Assembly (NCBI GenBank): GCA_963965975.1
Contig: OZ014421.1
Coordinates: forward strand, 4,267,001 to 4,331,000
DNA length: 64,000 bases
Origin: Xestospongia bergquistia
Taxonomy: Eukaryota > Porifera > Demospongiae > Haplosclerida > Petrosiidae
Direction of reading: 5' to 3'
Of the stretch, positions 29,301-39,308 are shown in pieces (the stretch's first letter is position 1; each line of letters opens with the position of its first letter). Under the pieces are notes generated by a model. The model was not told the origin of the DNA, ran no database searches, and saw only the letters and a list, made by a program, of their open reading frames with translations. The translations under genes and the position numbers were made by a program.

Positions 29301-29411
29301 TACCAAAGAAGAAAGTTTATCAAGTGGTACATGAGACATGTCACCAGACATCAAATCTTTAAAATCATTTTTTCTTTGCTGTTCTTTAGCTGGCTCAGTA
29401 GCTTCAGCCAT
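670..29411 (-). CDS. DNAH17-like: Axonemal dynein heavy chain, outer-arm beta class (5' 50 exons)
   Basis: This is the force-generating heavy chain of ciliary outer dynein arms. Fifty exons read through in one frame from the ATG at 29411, giving 3505 codons: tail, linker, AAA1-AAA4, stalk and part of AAA5. Family members are about 4460 residues, so roughly 950 C-terminal residues (rest of AAA5, AAA6, C-terminal domain) lie beyond the left edge. P-loops are GPAGTGKT (residues 1775-1782), GSAGTGKS (2056-2063), GSAGCGKT (2383-2390) and GVGGSGKQ (2728-2735). Walker [10 protein letters not shown] and sensor TMNPGYAGR are intact. Motor and stalk segments match my memory of DNAH9/11/17 and look nearest DNAH17 (for example [15 protein letters not shown]); the subtype among these three is less sure than the class. 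All junctions are GT-AG. The largest introns (1.0-1.3 kb; 5395-6491, 12998-14017, 18720-19869, 23800-25094, 25683-26872) show no gene. An RFX X-box lies 181 bp upstream. Confidence 0.95.
2097..2131. repeat. ATAC/AC/AT microsatellite
   Basis: A run of (atac)n passes into (ac)n and (at)n, starting just past the exon 47 donor in a dynein intron. Confidence 0.85.
3102..5394 (-). other. Dynein exons 41-46: stalk and microtubule-binding domain (about residues 2854-3252)
   Basis: Exons: 5233-5394, 5058-5186, 4872-4976, 3617-4160, 3262-3404, 3102-3217. Charged heptad-like coiled coils ([19 protein letters not shown] on the way out, [17 protein letters not shown] on the way back) flank a compact domain at about residues 3075-3200 (exon 44) containing [15 protein letters not shown] and [20 protein letters not shown] after the splice. 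This antiparallel stalk carries the microtubule-binding tip. Confidence 0.92.
6492..10657 (-). other. Dynein exons 33-40: AAA3 and AAA4 (residues 2152-2853)
   Basis: Exons: 10509-10657, 10124-10406, 9754-9927, 8923-9636, 8535-8696, 8215-8408, 7401-7638, 6492-6683. Exon 36 (238 codons) carries the AAA3 P-loop GSAGCGKT, the Walker B-like FIDDMNMP and the [19 protein letters not shown] segment. Exon 39 carries the AAA4 P-loop [12 protein letters not shown]3 is a regulatory nucleotide site in this family. Confidence 0.95.
11182..15192 (-). other. Dynein exons 26-32: AAA1 and AAA2 (residues 1530-2151)
   Basis: Exons: 14513-15192, 14018-14174, 12735-12997, 12267-12498, 11938-12093, 11664-11780, 11182-11442. 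The AAA1 P-loop is at 14096-14119, the catalytic site for ATP hydrolysis in dyneins. Walker B (WGCFDEFNR) and the [14 protein letters not shown] segment are in exon 28. The AAA2 P-loop (GSAGTGKS) is in exon 31, and [20 protein letters not shown] closes exon 32. All catalytic residues seem intact, so this is a functional motor rather than a decayed one. Confidence 0.95.
15745..15813. repeat. (ATAC)n/(AT)n microsatellite
   Basis: Imperfect tetranucleotide atac repeats followed by (at)n and gtat repeats, within the dynein intron between exons 23 and 24. The end of the run forms an inverted repeat (atac... gtat) that could fold. Confidence 0.85.
16081..16197. repeat. Two-copy tandem duplication, about 58-59 bp unit
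   Basis: Copy 1 (16081-16138) and copy 2 (16139-16197) share the core gctctt(t/c)atggtaatagcattaagttagttatat and differ at a few bases plus an extra ta step. The duplication lies in a dynein intron and looks recent because divergence is low. Confidence 0.85.
22780..29411 (-). other. Dynein exons 1-13: N-terminal tail (residues 1-744)
   Basis: Exons, 5' to 3' on the minus strand: 29295-29411, 28633-28826, 28165-28435, 27521-27751, 27143-27370, 26873-27040, 25566-25682, 25095-25363, 23731-23799, 23548-23680, 23188-23343, 23000-23108, 22780-22949. The protein starts [12 protein letters not shown]. The segment includes family-typical tail motifs such as [33 protein letters not shown] and [12 protein letters not shown]. 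This is the dimerisation and intermediate/light-chain-binding region (DHC_N1). Confidence 0.9.
27388..27437. repeat. AT/AC microsatellite
   Basis: Simple (at)n then (ac)n sequence in the dynein intron between exons 4 and 5. Confidence 0.75.
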
Positions 29412-29591
29412 TATGAATATGGCCTCTGCTTTCAACCGTCAGAGAGGCTAAGTAAGAAAATGTCTCAATATTTATCCAATTATAATATAACTTGCTTACC
29501 TATCAACTACAACACTTTCAAAAAAGAGAGAAAACACTTGACTATTAATGGCTGCAGCTGCTTTCACACATCCAGCTTGATATTCACCGTC

Positions 29592-29605
29592 ATTTCCATG
29601 GTAAC
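29592..29605 (-). promoter_or_regulatory. RFX X-box upstream of the dynein gene
   Basis: On the minus strand the site reads GTTACCATGGAAAT, a near-perfect imperfect palindrome of the X-box type (GTNRCC...GGNAAY) bound by RFX factors. It lies 181 bp upstream of the dynein start codon, the usual position for X-boxes of ciliary genes. It is the only strong copy I saw in non-coding DNA of the window. Confidence 0.75.
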
Positions 29606-31258
29606 ATTGGCGGCAAATTGCATCAATACACGTGGTTTAGTCGGCGTTAATATCGCCTATTCAAACAATTACATGTACCACCTCTAAAAAAATATGCAAC
29701 AAATTTAAAGATGATGACAGAATAATAACAACAACTTCAATGTTTAATTAAATTAATAATATTTACATCAGGGATGAGTTCCATATGGAAAGACTGTGCC
29801 AAGAGATTTACTCATATACATCCAAATCTAGTCTGCAAGGTCAGCAGCCCCTTTGTAAAATCCCCTCCCACATATATACGTCATGTCTAACAAGACAAAT
29901 CTAAGTAATAGCATGCAGGATACTAATGATGAAATTTGTTATGTAATGCTAAATTCAAAGGAGACAGCAATATGCTTAATAGCAGTTGTCTTTTCCAAGC
30001 AGATAATGGAATGCATGCATGATGTGTGGAGAATGATGCCACATTGGTATCTGCACTGATGGCCTAGATTTAGATATTTCGAATAACAACAACCGTTTTT
30101 GTTTTTTTTAATTGCTTAAATAGTTATAATATAAAATACTTTTTAACTTGTTATTGATAGTCATATACTAAAGTATATGATTTTTCAATTTCAACATATC
30201 TATTTAGCTGCATGCATATGAGTTATCTGGATGGACCAGTTCTGGTTACCAATAACATCAGGCTTAGAACTATTTTTTCCAAGGCAGAATAATTGAACAG
30301 CCAATAATTTTGATATTGGAGGATTACTTTTGTTTGACAAAAATGATCCTGGGACCATTGTGACCACTTTTGCTATGGCATACAAACACACAAAGCAAGC
30401 AAGCAAGTGCTGTAACCCTCACCCATGCAGAGTGCAGGGAGGTTTAATGACACTAGATAATGCCTACCACACAAAACAAACTAGCACTAGACTAAACATA
30501 ACTATATCATATAGCCTCTTTAAAATATACAATGTGCATGTCATGTTTACTGACCCTTTCATTGTTACAGGCATCATTAAAATTTAATTTATATTAATAT
30601 CCATTTTTTTAAGAGTCCAAAATCAGTATTGATCAAACATTACTGTTGTGTTAATGCAGCTACAAGTGTAAGATAGCTTCATGTAGGTCTGGTCTGTACA
30701 AAACATTTTAACAGCTATTTGCTCAAATGGGGTTATAGTCTGGACTGTATGATAGTAAATGTTTCAGTATTTCAGACTCTTAGCTATATTTAGACTATAA
30801 TTAGATAATTAGTTCCACAGACAGTATCTAATGACAGTCAGAAGAAAAGACATTAGTACTCAAGAATTCTTTGTGACTAATACTAGGTAACCCAGAAACA
30901 TAACATTTCATTGTTACAACTGACTAGTGTTGACACTAAATCACAATAACTGACCAAAATTCAGACATTGACTAGTGATTAGAGGATTTGTGTAACATAC
31001 TAATTCTTATATTTAGTGTATGTTTAACTATACTGTGGGGTATAATGAAGTTTGCTAACTTGGAGGTGGAGTAGGAAAATTAATAAGATGGGGAGACTCA
31101 AAAACTGTACATAGTAGTGTTATTGTCTCTGTAAAATGATTCAAACATCGAACCATTTTTAATGTGTTGGCTAGGAATTTCAAGGAAAGAAACCAACATT
31201 CAATGAGTACTATATTTACTAAGCAAAGTCTCTAATGAATATTAATATACATTGCATA

Positions 31259-31330
31259 GGTTCTAAAGGCAACTATTATTATATGTTCTAAAGGCAACTA
31301 TGTACTGTACATGTTCTATAGGCAACTATT
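31259..31330. repeat. Three-copy short tandem repeat
   Basis: Three copies of gttcta(a/t)aggcaacta, separated by variable at-rich spacers of about 10 bp, in the dynein-TMC intergenic region. Confidence 0.8.
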
Positions 31331-31756
31331 AAGTTCATATACTACAGGTACAGTAAGCTGCAGTTGATAACATCTTTTAAGTGTAAATAATAATATATTC
31401 ATAATAATTATTGGCTATATAGATATTTGTGGTTTTAAGTACAATTATAATATAATTACTTGAAAAGAAACATATATGCTCTTCTTCTTAACTACTTTTA
31501 TAGAGAACTTTTCTGAACTGCTACAAATGCATTACCAGGAGATGTACTGAATTAACAGCAAGACAGAGAGTGCATATATATTGTGACAGAGAATTCTCTA
31601 TACTTCATACCATTTCCTTCAAAGAAAGTGGCACAAAATACAACATATAAACAAAATATGTTTACAATGTTAATGAATTCTGAAGAGAGCAATGATCAAT
31701 AACCATTATAACTATAATGTAATTATGTTGCATCAGATTTGGACTAAATAATATTT

Positions 31757-34700
31757 TTACAATGCAGTTTGCCGTATAGTGCATCCACTTTTATGGTCTA
31801 CATATCCTACTGTAGTGTGAGGAGCTGGACACCAGTCTGTTTCTAGGCTGTGAGGTGAGTAGGATCGTAAAGAAGTCAGCTCCTCATCTTCAACTTCTCT
31901 TACTCGTATTCGTCTGGACGCTGGTTGGTGTCCTAAAGACATCCATTGTCGAGAGCTAGTTGGTGGTGATGGTGATGGAGGTGAGCAGATGTGATGTCCT
32001 GACTTTTCTCTTAGGTGTTGCTGTAGTACCTTGTGCCTGTTCAAAAGACTTGGAACCGGAGGAACATTGTTGTTATCTTGAGCTGAAAACAAGGATATAA
32101 TTACAAAACAATTGATGACAGATAATGTAGTTATAGATTTTGCACACATATGATAATGGAATGGAATATACACATATTACATAATGTTAGAATTTAGAAC
32201 GTGGCATTTCAATAATATTATCAAAAGTGTAGGATACATGAGGAATCTATCATTTTCCAATTTTTGCTCTTACCATCTTTAATTATCCGTTCTTGAGTCT
32301 CCTTTTGTTCCTACAAGAACAGAAATGCTAAGCCTGCTACAAACTTGTAATCATTACAAACCAGGTGTAGCTGTAGCCTCAAGTCTTTGTTGACTTCTTT
32401 CAGAGCAGTGGCTAGGGCTGAGTAGTAGTAAATGACCATGCTATATTAAAATATAGTTCCTGCATCTTAAAGCTATATATATGAATATTACCATAACAAT
32501 GCTATGAGTGACAAGATCACTGTAGGTGTCTGAATATATCGTAAGGCACTTTGCAATAATTTGGGCCATGTCTCCACTTCAAGAGAAAAAATTTTAATCA
32601 TATTTGGTAGACCTCTATATACATCAAAAGAAATTTAATTAATGTTATAATATTATTGTACCTGAATGGACCACAGTAGGATGAAGGTGTCATATGCATG
32701 ATTGCATAACCCACTGGAAATATGCAGAGAAAAGCCATCAGGAGAAGCAGTGCCATATAAAAGTTTTTAGTAGAGGCCACTCTAAACATGGTATGGGGTG
32801 GTTTGTTGAATATGGAGACAACAACAGATCTTGTGTAGAAGAGAAGTACTGATTTTACAAAGTTGATAACTGGGAGAAGTGGGCAGAACAAAACACCAAG
32901 CCTAATTAGGAAGAAATAAGCTTCTACATTCAAACACAATAGCTCACCAAACCAATGCTTGACCATATACTAGTTTCAGTATATTTTCAGCTAGACGGAA
33001 CTCAGCATAGCCCATCTACATGTAGTTTCAATAAAGACACATGTTGTTATGTTTATAACAAGACTTACCATTGCAGCCAACTTTGGATATAATTTACTTT
33101 TCATAATCACCCAACGTGCAATATCACTTACAAAAATATTGAACAATTCAGCTAACATATGAGTAATGGACAATTTAAACAATTCTTGACCAACAATGTT
33201 CTCCCAACAGCATATAGTTTCACTATCATTTTCATTTGTCTTTAGGACATTACTCCAGGGAAGAACAGCAATAGAACTGTTTGTATTAGTGGTATTTGAT
33301 AAACTCTATAAGATCAACAAAGACATATCTTAGTCTACAAGCTACTATTACTTACACACTGTCTGCTAAGTGTGAACAATGCTACAATGAGCACATACAG
33401 ACTTGTCACATACAGTAGAAATAACCTGACATCATTATTAAATTATGGTAATGTAATATCAGTAAGTACCTAACAAGCATAATTTTGAGTGCAGTACGGG
33501 GATGATGGTTCTCTAAATATTCAGCTAACTTGAAGAGATATGGCATCAGCATGTTTCGTGCAATAACAACTGCTTGGACCTACCACGACATATGTGCATA
33601 ATATTAATTTTATTAATTACCAAACATCTCACTTGGAAAGACTGTATAAAAAGCCATAGTCCTTGCCAGCCTAATGTTATAGCATCTGATATACTAGTAC
33701 TTGTAATCTGCTCTGTATTTTCGACTGTTAAGTAGATAGCATATGATGAAGCCAGCAAAATGACAAGAACAACCAATTGACTTGTGATACGTAGAAATAA
33801 GAAACGCCACCTATATACAAACACCAAATATACAACATCTACTTCATGCATGATTACAGACTAACTCAATTCTTTTACTAGCTTGTTTCTCTGCTTCAAG
33901 AATAGTCTCCTATATTATAAGTTTTATACACAAGTATTGATATGTATTATAAGGTAGACCTTGAGAGCAACAGATAAATGTCGAGCTTTACTTGCTGCAG
34001 TATCAGCACTAGTTATGGCATGATCCCAACCAGTAAATACTTTCCATGCAAAGAGATAATGCTCAGAAACACTAGCTCTCTGTAATACTTTGTACTTTTC
34101 AGCCATACTTACAAAGACAAACAAGGGTATTATAATGATAATTATTATAGTCTAAACTTTTAATGGCTTACCTAATTAAAATTGCTATGATGCAAGAGAC
34201 AAACAAGGCTACAATAGTCCCCAAATATGCTAGAGGTAGTTTATAGCCCCATCCTATTTCTGGATTAGGATTATTTGGTGGTGGACTATAAGGTTCATTT
34301 CTTCCACTGTCATAGTAACCATAAAATAACACTGAATATTCAAAGTAGTAGCCCTATAGAGTGTGAGTACAAAATGAAGAATTTAATGAAGAATGTACTT
34401 TGCCATCAATAATGAAAGAAAATGCTGAACCATTAGTAAGCACAGATTTGGGCACTTGTAATCCATTACCAGATATTGCCTAATGAATATACAATACATC
34501 AAAATGTATAAAGCAAAAGGTAATTTTACCTGTGGTATTACTAAGAAGATTAACACTAACAGAGCCATGAAAAGGTTTATAGCACATAACCAACGAATAA
34601 AAGTGAAGAATGATGCAACACTAGAACCAAATCGACCTACATTATGGCAAATAATAATTTTAATTGTATTGGAATAGAAGCATATTTACACGCCAACAAA

Positions 34701-35347
34701 ATTATAATACATTACCTTCTATTTGTTTGATAATGGATTTCCAGATAGTAATTGAGTTCATATAAGCCTTCCATTTACGACAAAACTTCCTTACAATCTA
34801 AAATTTGGAACACATGACCATAATGGAATTGTGTAATCTACTTTATACCATCTTTGATGTGTCTCTGAACATATCAACAGTGTTCATCTGGTTAGCATAT
34901 TTTGACAGGTTCTGCCTGTAAGCCCTATATGTCATTTAAATTTAATAACAATGTAAATTATAACACAAACAAAAGACCATACTTAAGTGCTGCTATCTTC
35001 ATTTCCATGGGCCAAGGTTGGGTTCGGAAATTAGCAATAATTTTACGTTGTTCTTGCACAAAGTTGTGAACATCAACACTACTAGTTAGTATGGGATGTA
35101 GTGGATGAGATGCTATACTTATAGACTGGCTACAACTTCTAGGATAACTAAAAGACAATAGTTATATAATTGATTTTGATAGCTCACCCAGAGTTCTCTA
35201 AGTATCTTTGACGTGACATAAAATCAGCCTCACTGAGACCTTGCACAAGTTCATGTGGTTCACTGGATCTTCCAAGATTATCATAATGAGTGTGGTCAAC
35301 TTGTGCTTCTAATCGCGCTGGCTGGACCTGTACCACCTCAATTATAT
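31757..35347 (-). CDS. TMC: Transmembrane channel-like (TMC) protein
   Basis: TMC proteins are multi-pass membrane proteins related to TMEM16/OSCA; vertebrate TMC1/2 form the hair-cell mechanotransduction pore. Nineteen exons join in frame (836 residues plus stop): 35188-35347, 34983-35147, 34849-34924, 34716-34797, 34530-34636, 34399-34479, 34172-34353, 33960-34107, 33866-33909, 33633-33810, 33470-33579, 33356-33425, 33069-33305, 32948-33015, 32662-32901, 32492-32614, 32362-32440, 32274-32310, 31757-32082. Hallmarks are PWPMEMKIAALK, GRFGSSVASFFTFIRWL, LEYSVLFYGYY-like YFEYSVLFYGYY, the TMC signature CCWENIVGQELFKL (exon 13) and SSYCGPFR. The first exon's frame is open upstream with no ATG, so either an upstream coding exon was missed or translation starts at the internal ATG at 35219 (794 residues). 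The C terminus is IRQTAL, a class I PDZ-ligand form. The paralogue within the family is not resolved. Confidence 0.93.
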
Positions 35348-35838
35348 CTAAAAAATAGGTAGTGCCAGTAGATCAGACAGAAGTCATGCTATTGTTGGAT
35401 ATAGTTAATGTTTAGGGTTTAGGGGGTCAGTTTAATACACAGCAAAGTATGCACTTCCTGCCAAACCAAATAAGTACTGCTGTAATTATATTTATTAATA
35501 TCTGTTAAGTTAACTTTGGAACTTCATTTAATCGGGAGCCCATAGCCTCATCGTTCATTATTTTTATTTTTCCTTTATAGTTATGAGTAAGACTGCTAAA
35601 TTATAATCACGAGCTGCACTATATAAACAGGAACAGGACACGCTTAGAAAAACAAAGGTCAAGTTGAACATCAGTGTTAGCGGGTGATAATTATTATTGC
35701 ATAAAAGGAGATTACTACATACCAGGGGTTGTGCTGCGGTTGATAAAGAAGCCTAAGAATGTATTGACTTAGGTTACATTTCCTGATTTCCCGATTCTCA
35801 ACGTCAGTAGAACTGTTTGCGAGGAAAGAAGAAACAAG
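35348..35838. other. Divergent TMC/NOS1AP upstream region
   Basis: About 490 bp between the first recognised TMC exon and the NOS1AP start. A TATA-like tatataaa at about 35621-35628 lies about 210 bp upstream of the NOS1AP ATG on its strand. Any missing 5' TMC exon should lie here or overlap NOS1AP exon 1; I found none in the required phase. Confidence 0.45.
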
Positions 35839-38811
35839 ATGTCGATAGATCGGGGCGCAATCAGCCGACTGTCTATGCAAAGGCTTTCCAAACGATTTAG
35901 TAAGTCTATTTTTACGTAATGTTTAACGACGTCGTGACGCACAATCATACATTCGATGAGTACCACATAAGTGAGCTGCGCTGATAAACTTAGACCAGGC
36001 ACTTTTGTTATCGTGTTATTGTTTAGAATGAGGAAAGGGATTGTTATGTATAGGCTCACTGGCTCACCCATTTTGTCTGATCTTTTGAGAAGGACAATGA
36101 TTCTCTTCCTCCTCCTCCTTTAACAGCAATGGCCAATTTTTCATGCTTAACATGAGTAACCGTAGCAATATGTAACTATGACAAAACATGTTGTCGTTTT
36201 GATTGATTTGATTGGCTGTTGTTTGGCATAATAATATTTATTATAAGACACAAGATAGTTTATGTACTACCTAATATTATACTGTTCTACACCACATTCT
36301 CATTGAGAAGGTGAAAATATCACCTCAACTCTTATTAACAACTTATCTTATTATTACTTTTAGGTCGTAATAGGGATTATGATCGAGTTGATGATACTTC
36401 AGACACTCGTGTTCCCCTTCATAACGAGGAAGCGTTTCAACACGGTTTGAAATTTAAAGCAAAGGTATTTACCTCTTAAATTAACATGTTTGATTTGATG
36501 TTAACATAATTATACCTATGTTTGGTTGTTTTCCACACAGTATATTGGAAGCCTCGAGATCAACAGACCCACATCTAAACTAGACATCATCACTGCTATG
36601 AGGAGAATAAGGGTATGTGCATGCAGAAAGAGATAGAGAGAGAAAGCATTTTCAATATAAGCTAACAAACAGTCAACATGATAGAACTGGCAAAAACGCA
36701 GAATTTATTCTTTTCTTTAGTATGAATTCAAGGTGAAAGGAGTCAAAAAGCAGCGTTGTACAATTGATATTTCAACTCAGGGAGTAAAAGTTACAAAGAG
36801 GAAGAGAAGGGTATGTATTACATTCTGTGAACCACAACAGCCTTAACTTAGTTATTGCTGTTGTATCTTATTATACAAGTTAATGTTTTGACTCACATTG
36901 TTGACTGTTGACAGCTATCTTTATGTATTCTGTATTATATAGTAGTCTAACAAGATCATTATATTCTACTATGTAGGAATTCCTTTGGTAATTGTAGTAG
37001 CTGAAAGAATATATTGCTTTCAAAAATTATTATTTTTATTTCTTACAGAGGAGGAGACAATACACTGATGATGAGTTGTTTATGACGCAGCATCCTATTT
37101 ACAGGTGGGTCTAGTATTGGCTTATTGTGATTTTAATATCTTGATAGTTATTATACTTGTATAGTATATATTAGATAATACTCTAGTGTGTTGTCCCATG
37201 GGGATAGTGTGTACTCTAGTATTAAATGTCATTGTGTTATTGTCTTTCATAGGATATTTTATGTATCACATGATTCACAAGATCTTAAAATATTCAGTTA
37301 TATAACGCGGGAAGTTCCTGACAACTCCTTTAGATGTAATGTTTTCAAGGCATACAAAAAAGTGAGTGAGAGAGAGAGAGACGACATTACTTAATCCATA
37401 TTTCATTTAGCGCATGGCTTTACATATTGTGCGCAGTTTGGGTCAAGCTTTTGATGTCTGCCACAAACTCAACCCTCGACCAAAGAAGAAGAAGACTGTG
37501 CCTATAGATGATGAAAACCAAAGTACAAATGACACAGAAGCTAAATTAGATGATGTAAAAGAGCCATTAACTGCTGAAGAAGACTTAGAGGTGTCACTAG
37601 AAACCAAGGAAGGTCCTAACACAGCTCAAGATACTGTTAATAGCAGTGACCCTTTCTCTCCTGGAGGAGGCCTTAATGGAGCTCCACCCCTTATTAATTT
37701 TGATCCTTTACCAATTTCATTGCCTATATTACCAATTGGTAAATATACTTAAAAATAAACCTGTGACTGTCTTATTTTGTTTTCAGATAAAGTTCCTAGT
37801 GTGGCACAGCCTTTTCCTCCTATGCCAAGTTACATGGGGAGACCTCGACCACGTCCAGGACAGGTAAGGACAAATAATAATTACCAAAAATGAAGAAGAA
37901 AGAAACCAGGGGCCAACCCCTGTATTGCTATTAATAATGTAACAATGATATGTTTTTGTCTACATGTAGAATACGATTCAAGAAAATCCAATGATATCAT
38001 CCAATGACAGTATTAAGGCCAACATATCGCCATCAATATCTCTTGGAGAACCTTTAAATGAGACTGATGGAGGCAATGCAAATGTACAAACTGGAGCTCC
38101 AGGAGCTTGGGAGCTTGAACGTCAACAACTAACAGCTCAAATGACTCTGCTTACAGAACAACTTCATGCTGAAACAGCTGCTAGAATTGAATCACAGGTA
38201 TACTTATGAACTGTCTTGTATCAATGACGATCACTGTGCTCTTTCTATAGGCTAGAGTGGAACATCTTCTAATGCAAAATAAAGAGCTTCTCTCACATCT
38301 ACAGAAACTTATGATACAACTGCAACAATTGCAGTCACTCCAAGTGTCACAAATACAAATGACACCCTCCAAGCCAACTGATCAATCCAAAGTACACACA
38401 GTAGTTCCAGATCTGACTCCACCCATCACTGATTCCAACACAAGTGAACCATCAACCTCTGAAGTCCAACTGATAGATGATATACCAATACAACAATTTG
38501 ATGCCAGTAGTTCCCCAGATAAGTCAGTTCTAACTATGAATGTGACTGATGACCTACCCACTCTTGACGAAGCATTTATTCCGCAAATATCTCAAGATGA
38601 AGCCATTGTTGATACTGCTTTTGTCCCACAAAGTGACCAAAGTAACATTGAATTAGCTTTTGTTCCTCAGAAAACTGAGAATGAGGCTTTTCTTCCTCAA
38701 GAACAAGAAAACATTGATAAAGCTTTTCTTCCTCTCGTGTCACAAGACCAGACCAATCTTGATGCAGCCTTTACTCCTATAGAACCGAATACAGTCTCAG
38801 TGATATCATAA
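35839..38811 (+). CDS. NOS1AP: NOS1AP (CAPON)-like PTB adaptor
   Basis: A phosphotyrosine-binding (PTB/PID) adaptor; in mammals it links nNOS to Dexras1, synapsin and Scribble. Ten exons give 560 residues: 35839-35899, 36364-36464, 36541-36612, 36721-36810, 37049-37104, 37253-37361, 37411-37738, 37787-37863, 37970-38197, 38251-38811. The PTB domain spans about residues 25-175 with near-identical family blocks [34 protein letters not shown] and [21 protein letters not shown] glutamine- and leucine-rich coiled coil follows (exons 9-10, [17 protein letters not shown]). The tail has six spaced copies of an AF(I/V/L/T)P motif. The C terminus (SVIS) is not a PDZ ligand, unlike the mammalian EIAV end as I recall it. 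The start ([11 protein letters not shown]) fits the family's short leader. Confidence 0.95.
38563..38784 (+). repeat. Coding repeat: six AFxPQ-type motifs in the NOS1AP tail
   Basis: Degenerate repeats of about 11-14 residues carry EAFIPQ, TAFVPQ, LAFVPQ, EAFLPQ, KAFLPL and AAFTPI. Acidic/polar spacers (SQD, SDQSN, EQEN) separate them. Codon use differs between copies, so the repeat is old or selected at protein level. Confidence 0.85.
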
Positions 38812-39308
38812 CGTCCAGGATCCTGTAACTATTTTCAGATCCTACATGGCTCTTTATACAAATATACATGCTTAGATATTATGTGTGAACAGTGATTTAT
38901 TCCATTCCATGTAATACATTTTTGTTTGGTATACTTAAATTCTTTTAATTGTTGTAATACTATTTATTTGTTTTCTAGATTGACTTTTTAGAAATATGAA
39001 TTTAATTTTTTTCACTATATATATTATTATATATATATATAACATGATTGAAATTTGGAGTATGTGGTGAATATTTTATTACATATTAGCTCTTGATAGA
39101 AGCTTTACAAGAGCTTTTCAAAGGCAAAACTGGTACCTCAAACTTCAATGTTCCTGTCAAATACTAAAATTTGTTAGTCAAGTTCCCAAAAATGTACAGA
39201 GCTTATTAGCACACAACCATATCAGCCAGTTTGCGAATTTAATTGCAATTGTAAATTGTGAAAAATTCATTAGAGAAAAAGAGGTAAACTACAAATTCAA
39301 AAAAAAGG
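38812..39308. other. Convergent NOS1AP/POMT1 3' region
   Basis: About 500 bp between two stop codons, AT-rich with (at)n near 39020-39042. A minus-strand AATAAA at 39075-39080 is placed to serve POMT1 (about 230 bp past its stop). I saw no clear AATAAA for NOS1AP. Confidence 0.5.

Larger units (their letters stand above)
29412..31756. other. Intergenic region between dynein 5' end and TMC 3' end
   Basis: About 2.3 kb without a convincing gene. It holds the dynein promoter (X-box, and a CACGTG E-box near 29630) and a short tandem repeat at 31259-31330. Two overlapping small ORFs at 30200-30590 have no recognisable domain and no plausible splice partners. Confidence 0.6.

Noticed and set aside
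30200..30590. Overlapping 68- and 85-codon ORFs in the dynein-TMC gap
   Set aside because: No domain, unusual composition, no plausible splice sites or promoter; consistent with chance.
32598..32661. Read-through of TMC exon 15 past its donor
   Set aside because: The CGPFR block is followed by a proper GT donor and the frame continues in the exon at 32492-32614.
35769..36071. 100-codon minus-strand ORF antisense to NOS1AP exon 1
   Set aside because: No recognisable domain, overlaps NOS1AP exon 1 and intron 1, and cannot splice in frame to TMC.
36155..36169. Weak X-box-like gtaaccgtagcaat in NOS1AP intron 1
   Set aside because: Poor half-site spacing and no ciliary role known for NOS1AP; too weak to call.
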